Source: Anaerolineales bacterium UBA6055 (GTDB taxonomy: Bacteria > Chloroflexota > Anaerolineae > Aggregatilineales > Phototrophicaceae). Taken from it: a DNA stretch of 64,000 nt. Shown here in pieces: positions 43,311 through 50,700 of the stretch (the first letter of the stretch is position 1; each line of letters opens with the position of its first letter). The translations under genes were made by a program, and so were the position numbers. A model generated the notes under the pieces. The model was not told the origin of the DNA and ran no database searches. It worked only from the letters and a program-made list of their open reading frames with translations. Location: assembly GCA_002428985.1 (NCBI GenBank), contig DIYL01000015.1, forward strand, positions 1 to 64,000. Reading direction: 5' to 3'.

Positions 43311-44888
43311 ATGTCAGAACTTGCTTTTAACAAACAACATATAACCTATGCAGATGGTCAATCTGCTATGTATCATCATATTCAAATACCAGCAAAACAA
43401 TTGAAGTTTGAAGACTTACACCCTCAAAATAGCTATGTGCGCCAACAAGATATTGCAAGAATGCACTATTCACGTGCAAAAGTGCGCGGAGAAGAAAAAC
43501 CACATATCTTGACATGGACAGCTATGCAAACAGACCGCCGTGCCAATCAATTATTCCCTAATCTCAATTACACAACAGATGACGGTGAACATCTTATCAG
43601 TGCCAATTCATTTATCACGTATGTCATTCGTAAATTACTGAGTGAAGGTTGGCTACAGCTTAACGAATACATCAGCGACACATACGAGTGGCAAACGACC
43701 GTACCAGCACAACATAAACAATGGCAAGCACGAGCAAATGCTATTACAAAATGGCTTGAAGCATCGATCCAACTCGACCTCTACCCCAACATTGAGAAAG
43801 GAACATATCAACCGCGGATGTTTAAAGGATTTAATGTCCTAAAAAACTTCGTGCGCATTGGACGCTGTGATTTTGTCCGCGACTTTGTGAAAAGTTTGGA
43901 GCGCAGTGTCGTATTCAACACATCACATTTTTTGCACGAACATGAAGACTTGATCAGTTATCACTCAGGTTATGGGGATGCAATTGGATTAATGATTGGC
44001 GAAAATACTATTCTACGTCCCCCTATTTACAATCGGGGAGCAATATTGTTCGATGGTAATCAGTGGTCGATCAAAACAATGAGCATGGCAGACATCACAA
44101 TTGTAATTCCAGACGACATCTACCTGACAAATGACAACAGCGGAACATATCAGTTTCACATTAACCCACCCAATACCCAACCAATCACATTATATACTCG
44201 CGCGGGATACATTCATAATAGTGGACATCCGCTTGACCGCACGCCACTTGAAATAAATCGTATGGAATTTGTCATAGTTAATCGTCAAGTTGTCAGTTGG
44301 AAGCAGGGCGGAGGACTCCGTATTCCCCAAAATGGATTTATCCTATCATTAGCCAAAGATGCTGTACCGACCGAAGCCTTAGACAATCTGCGTCAGGATG
44401 CTTGGGTTGAATTTCAATTAACATCAATCGAAAAAATCAAATATGGTATCCAAACCGGACCGATTGTCTTAAAAAGAGGGCAATCGATTATTGAGCAATC
44501 ATTTATTGAGGAAGACTTTTGGGCAAGCCGTATTATTGACGGAAAACGAGTCATTGGTATTTCGCCTGTAAACATGAATCGTACAGCAGATACTGAGCGT
44601 AAAGCTCGCACAGCATTAGGCATAAAGGCTGATGGTAATTTGATTTTATTAGTCATTGACGGGTGCGAAACAGATTATCAAACAGGCTATGATAGCGCAG
44701 GAGCAACACTAGAAGAGTTGGTTAATGCACTGAAAAAGCATGGTGCAGTTGATGCTATTAATCTAAGTGGCGCTGGGTCAAGCCAACTGTTTGTACACGG
44801 AGGTCTCACCAACAGACCATCTGAAAGGCGAGGGCAACCACACATTGTTTATGAACGCATGTTGCCCTCTATCGGTGTTGTTAACTAA
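43311..44888 (+). CDS. NAGPA-like (phosphodiester glycosidase) domain protein with novel N-terminal half
   Basis: 525 residues, no signal peptide. The C-terminal quarter (about 420-520) matches the phosphodiester glycosidase/NAGPA fold: RTALGIKADGNLILLVIDG, ATLEELVNALKKHGAVDAINLSGAGSSQLF. The family's usual NLDGGGS reads NLSGAGS. The first 400 residues are unrecognised, mixed alpha/beta. NAGPA removes GlcNAc from phosphodiesters in animals; bacterial relatives may trim wall polymers. Its last four bases overlap the stop of the selenoprotein gene on the other strand. Confidence 0.7.
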   Translation: MSELAFNKQHITYADGQSAMYHHIQIPAKQLKFEDLHPQNSYVRQQDIARMHYSRAKVRGEEKPHILTWTAMQTDRRANQLFPNLNYTTDDGEHLISANSFITYVIRKLLSEGWLQLNEYISDTYEWQTTVPAQHKQWQARANAITKWLEASIQLDLYPNIEKGTYQPRMFKGFNVLKNFVRIGRCDFVRDFVKSLERSVVFNTSHFLHEHEDLISYHSGYGDAIGLMIGENTILRPPIYNRGAILFDGNQWSIKTMSMADITIVIPDDIYLTNDNSGTYQFHINPPNTQPITLYTRAGYIHNSGHPLDRTPLEINRMEFVIVNRQVVSWKQGGGLRIPQNGFILSLAKDAVPTEALDNLRQDAWVEFQLTSIEKIKYGIQTGPIVLKRGQSIIEQSFIEEDFWASRIIDGKRVIGISPVNMNRTADTERKARTALGIKADGNLILLVIDGCETDYQTGYDSAGATLEELVNALKKHGAVDAINLSGAGSSQLFVHGGLTNRPSERRGQPHIVYERMLPSIGVVN

Positions 44889-45598
44889 TCATCAGCGTTA
44901 AATTCTGGTGGCGGTGGTCCAAAAGCATCAATAAATTCTTGAACAGCTTTTGGGCCACTCAATTTCAAACCGTTGAAAAACGCTAGCCGATCAGCATCAC
45001 GATAATCCAAGCGCTCAACACGGAATGGTACAAGACGCTCACGATCTTTGCGACGTTTTGCCACATTGACAAAATATTCAAGTGCATTATCAACACTTTC
45101 GGCATCTGTCCAATCCGACTTATAGATAATCGTACCCGCACGGTTAAATATCCAAGTCATATTAGGATTACTACCATAGGCACGATGACATGCCCCATCA
45201 ATCGAATCAACAAGAATTTGACGTGCTACACCAAGTTGATCTCGAATCGCTTCGGCATGATGGAATTTCTGTTCCATCGAAGTGTGATGCGGGAAATTCT
45301 CACCGGGGTGTGCTTCGTTCGTATACAAAAATATTGAGTCAACCCCATCTTTAGCATATTTATCAGCAATTGCATTCATGGATGACGCCGCCATCCCACA
45401 GTAACTTCACGTGAAGCTACCAAACTCAACCACTGTATACGTGTACTTTGACCACCATGCTTTTAGTGACGTTTCTGTTTGGTCTTCTAATTTCCACAAT
45501 GGGAAATCTGGAGCAGTCATGCCAGTTGCAGGGCTATTCTCGAAATTTAACCATTGCTCAACTTCTGGAATCAAAAATTTCTCGTAATTATATTCCAT
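44885..45598 (-). CDS. Iodothyronine-deiodinase-like selenoprotein (in-frame UGA = selenocysteine 64)
   Basis: One frame runs from ATG 45598 (AAGGAG eight bases upstream) to TAG 44885 with a single in-frame TGA at 45409-45407. Read as Sec it gives 237 residues. Around it the protein reads VVEFGSFT-U-SYCG, then a thioredoxin-fold segment with YTNEAHPGENF (Glu95-His97) and CHRAYGSNPNMTWIF. Deiodinases have FGSxTU...EAHP and a late AYG block, so the UGA sits exactly at the catalytic Sec. A Cys three residues on makes a U-x-x-C motif. The internal ATG at 45394 has no ribosome site. It ends an operon with D-threonine-aldolase-like and Ldh-family genes. Bacterial function is unknown; a redox or dehalogenation role is likely. 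Confidence 0.85.
45380..45396 (-). promoter_or_regulatory. Bacterial SECIS-like hairpin just after the UGA
   Basis: Arms GGATGG and TCATCC (one G-U pair) enclose the loop CGGCG. Sixteen bases separate the UGA from the loop, and a G is in the second loop position. These meet the loose consensus for bacterial SECIS elements, which SelB reads to insert selenocysteine. Confidence 0.6.
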
Positions 45599-45613
45599 TC
45601 GAATTTCTCCTTC

Positions 45614-46717
45614 TTAGCGTGGGATTGTCGCAAGCTCAAACACACGTCCATCAAACAAGTGATACCGCTTCATAATATTAGCAGTCGTACATGCGTGGAT
45701 CGGTAAAACAACTAGCACATCCCCAATATTCACAGTATCTAACACATCATCGGATACATGAAGAACCCCGTGTTCTTGGCTCAAGCCCTTTACATACGTT
45801 GAATCCGGCAAAATATCCCACCCATCATCGGTCAACATTGCTACACGTCCAAAAATGTGCTGTCCATTACGATTATCCATACTGTAATTACTTAGATGCA
45901 CTGCCCCACCATACAAAACCATTTGGTTATGTTCACGTTGTTTTGTCACAACAGGACATGCTAAGCCAATGGATATATCTTCAATATCACATGATCCGAT
46001 AATGGATTGCATCACATCATAAAATACGTAGCAACCAGGGCGAATCTCATCAATCATACTAAAATCTTCGACAACACTGCATGAGGGTGTATCACCAATC
46101 GACAAGGTCAATTCCGCATATCCTTGTTCGGCAAGAAAATCTCGTAAAGCCATAAAACGCGAGACCGTTTCATCGTAAACTGCTATGATTTCCTCATGAG
46201 TGCGTCCAGCATAAGAATGACCAGAATGTGTCAACATCCCTTTAACCGTCATTTTCTCAGATTGTCCAATTGCATTAACAAGCTCTAGCGCATGATCATT
46301 GTCATCCCATGCAAAACCTGTACGATGATACCCTGCATCAACATCCAGCCAAATATCAACAGATTCCGTCAAGTTTTCAGCTAAAAAAGCAACACTTTCT
46401 AAAGATTCAACTAGTAGACCCAATTGGCATAAACCTGCCAATAGATTGATATTCGCAATTTCACGCCAGTTTACTGGAAAAGCGACAACAATATCATCCC
46501 AGCCATTTTGGGCAAAGTATAATCCCATATCAACCGACGATACAGTCGCCGATGTCACCCCAGCATCTTTAAACCACTCACCGACATCAGAAGATTGATG
46601 TGTTTTGAAGTGCGGGCGCATGTTAACATTACTCGCAGTCGCTTTATCCATCATGCGCTGAATATTAGCACGGGTTTTTGATTCATCTAATAATAGCGTA
46701 GGTTTTGTGATCTCCAT
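45614..46717 (-). CDS. D-threonine aldolase / D-serine dehydratase-like PLP enzyme (alanine-racemase fold)
   Basis: 367 residues, fold type III. The PLP lysine is Lys38 in RPHFKTH, and the C-terminal metal-binding His and Cys are in LPIHACTTANIM. LDVDAGYHRTGF and SIGDTPSCS are family motifs. Members cleave D-threonine or other D-3-hydroxy-amino acids, or dehydrate D-serine. The ATG directly follows the Ldh stop, and the selenoprotein gene starts 16 bases downstream, so all three form an operon. Confidence 0.92.
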   Translation of the reverse strand: MEITKPTLLLDESKTRANIQRMMDKATASNVNMRPHFKTHQSSDVGEWFKDAGVTSATVSSVDMGLYFAQNGWDDIVVAFPVNWREIANINLLAGLCQLGLLVESLESVAFLAENLTESVDIWLDVDAGYHRTGFAWDDNDHALELVNAIGQSEKMTVKGMLTHSGHSYAGRTHEEIIAVYDETVSRFMALRDFLAEQGYAELTLSIGDTPSCSVVEDFSMIDEIRPGCYVFYDVMQSIIGSCDIEDISIGLACPVVTKQREHNQMVLYGGAVHLSNYSMDNRNGQHIFGRVAMLTDDGWDILPDSTYVKGLSQEHGVLHVSDDVLDTVNIGDVLVVLPIHACTTANIMKRYHLFDGRVFELATIPR

Positions 46718-47713
46718 TTATGCACCACCTTTATCGGCTACAGCATTTAAATCGCGCCATAAATTGCTATCAATTTCAATTTCACCAGCTGCCATCACTT
46801 CATCGTAAAACTTGTCGCCCCGTTCACCCGGTACAAGAATTTCATCAACATTCGGCAACGTTTTCTTAGTCTTGAGGCGAGCAATCAAATCACTTACACC
46901 AACCTGCAACTCATTTAGGTCATCAACTAAAAGTTCTGGATCAATAGCAAACACAAGGTTACCCCAGTCATCTTTTGTTCCATCTTCATTTCGTGATGTC
47001 CCGACTAACGGGCGCGTCAGAACTTCAACAATTAACGCTAGCGCCGCCCCCTTATATCCGCCAAAAGTCTTGATTGCCCCGGCCAGTGCTTGGGCGGGAT
47101 CTGTCGTAATATTTCCATCAACATCATATGCGACATCATCAGGAATCGACTCACCCGCAGTTTTGGCACCAAGAATGCCATAGTAAGCAATCGCTGCAGT
47201 TGCCATATCAAATACGATTGGTTTCTCAGCCGTAGGAATACCAATTGCCAGAGGATTTGTCCCAAAGAACGGATCATATGAGCCATGCATTGCCATGAAC
47301 TCAGAAGACCCAGAAAATATAAACCCTATCAAACCTGCGTCAGCAATTTGCCGAGCATAATAGCCAATTGCACCAGTTGAAGACTTAGTTTTCCGTGTTC
47401 CAACAATCCCAAAGCCATGGTCACGCGCTTTTGCAATAGACATCTCAGTCGCCTGTGTCATGACAACCATACCTTGATTCCAGCTACCATCTATCACAGC
47501 AGATAATTTAGTCTCTTTGACAATAGTAATATCGCCTGCTCTAGGGTCAGCAGGCATTCCTGCCCCTGTTAGCTTAATCACGTTTTGGTTATTTCCACGT
47601 AACTGTGCATAGAGGATAATGTCCGTAATGATATTTGTATCATCTTCACTATATCCCTGCGCCAGTATTGCTCTCTTTGTTGTTTCCCTCAGAGTCTCAA
47701 TAGCAATTTTCAT
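46718..47713 (-). CDS. Ldh/malate-sulfolactate family protein lacking the catalytic His
   Basis: 331 residues. Family blocks GTNPLAIGIPT, VFDMATAAIAYY and FGGYKGAALALIVEVL are clear. The active-site segment, normally ...S-x-H-x-G-x-x-GYY, reads TRKTKSSTGAIGYYA (about residues 104-118), with Thr in place of His. It may use another residue, have a different reaction, or be inactive. It is the first gene of the operon with the D-threonine-aldolase-like and selenoprotein genes. Confidence 0.85.
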   Translation of the reverse strand: MKIAIETLRETTKRAILAQGYSEDDTNIITDIILYAQLRGNNQNVIKLTGAGMPADPRAGDITIVKETKLSAVIDGSWNQGMVVMTQATEMSIAKARDHGFGIVGTRKTKSSTGAIGYYARQIADAGLIGFIFSGSSEFMAMHGSYDPFFGTNPLAIGIPTAEKPIVFDMATAAIAYYGILGAKTAGESIPDDVAYDVDGNITTDPAQALAGAIKTFGGYKGAALALIVEVLTRPLVGTSRNEDGTKDDWGNLVFAIDPELLVDDLNELQVGVSDLIARLKTKKTLPNVDEILVPGERGDKFYDEVMAAGEIEIDSNLWRDLNAVADKGGA

Positions 47714-47744
47714 AACGTAATTTTCACCTTAAGTTTTTCAATAA

Positions 47745-47772
47745 AAATAAAGGACACTATAGTAGTGTCCTT
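47745..47772 (-). terminator. Rho-independent terminator of the kinase-WD40 gene
   Basis: Arms AAGGACACTA and TAGTGTCCTT are followed on the minus strand by TTTATTTTTATT, just past the kinase stop. Confidence 0.85.
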
Positions 47773-47794
47773 GACTGTTACAACATAAAAATTA

Positions 47795-50700
47795 TTAACC
47801 TGTTGCAGCCGCCGTTTCAACTGTTTCACATGTTAAATTGAAGCGTTGTCGCTCGTTACAACTTAAGACAGGAATATAACGATTATCTTCTACCCATCGC
47901 TCAAGCCCGCCTACGGTATCAAATTCGCGTTTGACAATACTGCCATCTAAAGCCCCTGACAAGGCGATCAATCCATCATTAATAAACGCAACACTCGTAA
48001 TCGGTGTATCTTGTTCAGAGAATCGCTGAATCTCATTAGCGGTTTCAACATCCCACAAAATTACACGCGTGTCGTCACCACCAGACAAAATTTCTGATCC
48101 ATCAAGGTTGAAACGTACGTCATTAACAGCACCACGATGTCCTGAAAAACGGCGAATAAGGCTACCACTTTCATAATCCCACAAAATGATTGCTCGGTCA
48201 TTCGACGAGGTCAGTAACCGTGTTCCGTCAGGGCTAAACTCAATTGACGTAATACGAGCGGAATGTCCTGTAAACTCCCGTGTATTATCCTGTGAACCTG
48301 AAACTGATGACCAAACAATTAAACGTCCATCTTCAAGTCCTGATAACACATTTTCACCATCAGGGCTGAAAGCAATTGCAGTTACAGGTGCATCAAAACC
48401 CTCTTCCACAACAAAGCCTCTTGTATCATATTGATGAATTAACCGCCCATTATTTGCATCCCATAAGTGCAACATTGGATAGACAGTGTCTTCACCTTGG
48501 AAGATTGCTTGATCTTCACCACGTGCGCTCCGGACAAAGAATCCCCCACCGGATAGGAAACGTGTACCATCAGGGCTGAAAGCAAGAGCATTTACAAAAT
48601 CAGCTTCGACCAGCAGAGGATCAACAATATCATATTCTACAAGTGGATCAATCAAAATGTCTGCGATAGTTGTATTCGTATTAAATTGACGAATTTCAGC
48701 ATCCTCACTACCCAAACCCACAATAATGTTATCTTCTGTTGATTGTGGATTCACAGACAACACGGTTTGTGGCGCATCAGAGCCACGACTACGATAAGAT
48801 TCAACTAATGTTCCACTCACCCCATTCCACAAACTTAATTCGCCATTTGCTGAGGTAGAAAGGAATAGGTTTTTGTCATATGGTAATTGAGCAATTGTGT
48901 CAACACTTGCGCTATGCCCTTCAAATGATTCAAGAGTACGAGAAATAGGTAGTTTGTCCCAGAGATAAATTTCACCGTCAGTCGACCCTGATATAACTCG
49001 CTCATCATTATCTGTAAAAATGGCAGCCGCGACACGATTTTGATGAGCATAATAACTACGAATCAAGTCTCCGGATGACACCGCTGAAAGGCGTACTTCA
49101 AAGTCATCAGCGGCAGATAATACGAACTGACCATCTTCACTAACTGAGACACTATTTACAGGGCCATTATGTTCAGATAATCGCCGTAATAATCTGCGTG
49201 TCGATGTGTCCCAGATTTCAGGACTGGATGAACCAGCACCACCTGTTGTAACAATAAATTCGCCATCAGGACCGAATACAGCATTACGAATACGATTAGT
49301 TGCTTCACCCTCGCGTACAAGCCCATCGTCACCAACACCGAACTCAAGGAACTGATCAGCAGATGTCGCATTAGCCGAGATTAAGCGCATAGCATCATCT
49401 GTCAGAATCAGCAAGTTATTGCCATCTGGGCTAAATACAACAGAATTAATTGACGAATTGGTTGCCGTACTGATCGACCGTAAAGCATCTCCAGTCTGTG
49501 TATTCCAAATAATAAAACGACCATCATCCGAAGCAGTCACGAGCCGCTGACCATCTGCACGGAAATCAACGCTATTAACAATATCTGTATGACCATCAAA
49601 CCGCCGAACAATCGTACCTGTCAAAACATCCCACAAAATCACATTGCCATCTTGATCAGCTGACACTAGCCATTGTCTTGATAAATCAGCATTTGCATAA
49701 GTATCAATACTGGTAACAGGCACAGAATGGCCTTCAAAGGTTTGAATAGCCTCATTTGTTTCTGGATTCCACTCTGCAATGATACCTGTATCATATGAAG
49801 CAAACATTCTAAAATTTAGGGTATCATCAATAAAAATGACCCGATCATCAGTAAGTGTTGTATCACCTTCTTCTTCAGGTAATGTGTAAGCCGAAATATC
49901 CTGTATACCCCCAAAATCGCCTTTAAAGAATTTACGAGGCCCTTCATATGCAACCGAGATCAATACTTGACGCGCTTGTAATGGAGCATTCTCAATCAGA
50001 TTGGCTTCGAGAGCGAGTGCAATTGCTAGCGGTGTATCAGATTCGCTAAATTGTCCAGCAAACGAGGCAAGTACCAAGCTCTGTGCACGCTCAGCCTCAG
50101 TTTGTGCTTGTTCTTGAGCTAACAACGCATCGCTCTCCGATGTTGCAGCTAAATTCGCTTGTTCAACTGCGTTAGCCTGAGCAAGAAGTGCATCACTTTC
50201 TGATGTTGCCGCAAGATTTGCTTGTTCAACGGCATCAGCTTGCGCAGTCGCTGCAACTGCAGCCTGTGTTTGCGCATTATTTGCCTCTAAAACAGCGTTG
50301 TCGCCCGCAATCACGGCTTCAGCTTCTGATGTCGCCGCAAGATTTGCTTGTTCAACGGCATCTTGTCCAGCTGTAGCAGCTACGGCAGCCTGTGTACCTG
50401 CATTATCCGCTTCAACAATCGCATCAGCTTGAGCAGTCGCCGCAACGGCAGCCTGTGTACCTGCATTATTTGCTTCAACAATCGCATTACCTTGTGCAAA
50501 TGTTGCTGTGACTGCATTTTCATTAGCGTTAAATTCAGATGTTGCAGCCGCCGCAGCTTGTGTTTGTGCGTTCGCTGCTGCAACCGACGCTGCTTGACTT
50601 TGATTAAATGCAAAACCAGCAAGGCCAATCCCAATCACTGCAAATATCAATGCGCCAACAACAATCGCTCTCAAAAATCGTTGATTACGTTTTTGCAACT

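Noticed and set aside
45407..45409. Pseudogene or two separate genes split by a stop
   Set aside because: The frame is unbroken on both sides, the UGA sits at the conserved selenocysteine position, only the upstream part has a ribosome site, and the downstream part is well conserved with the deiodinase pattern.
50085..50600. CRISPR-like array
   Set aside because: The repeats are in frame, imperfect and of coding character with no unique spacers.
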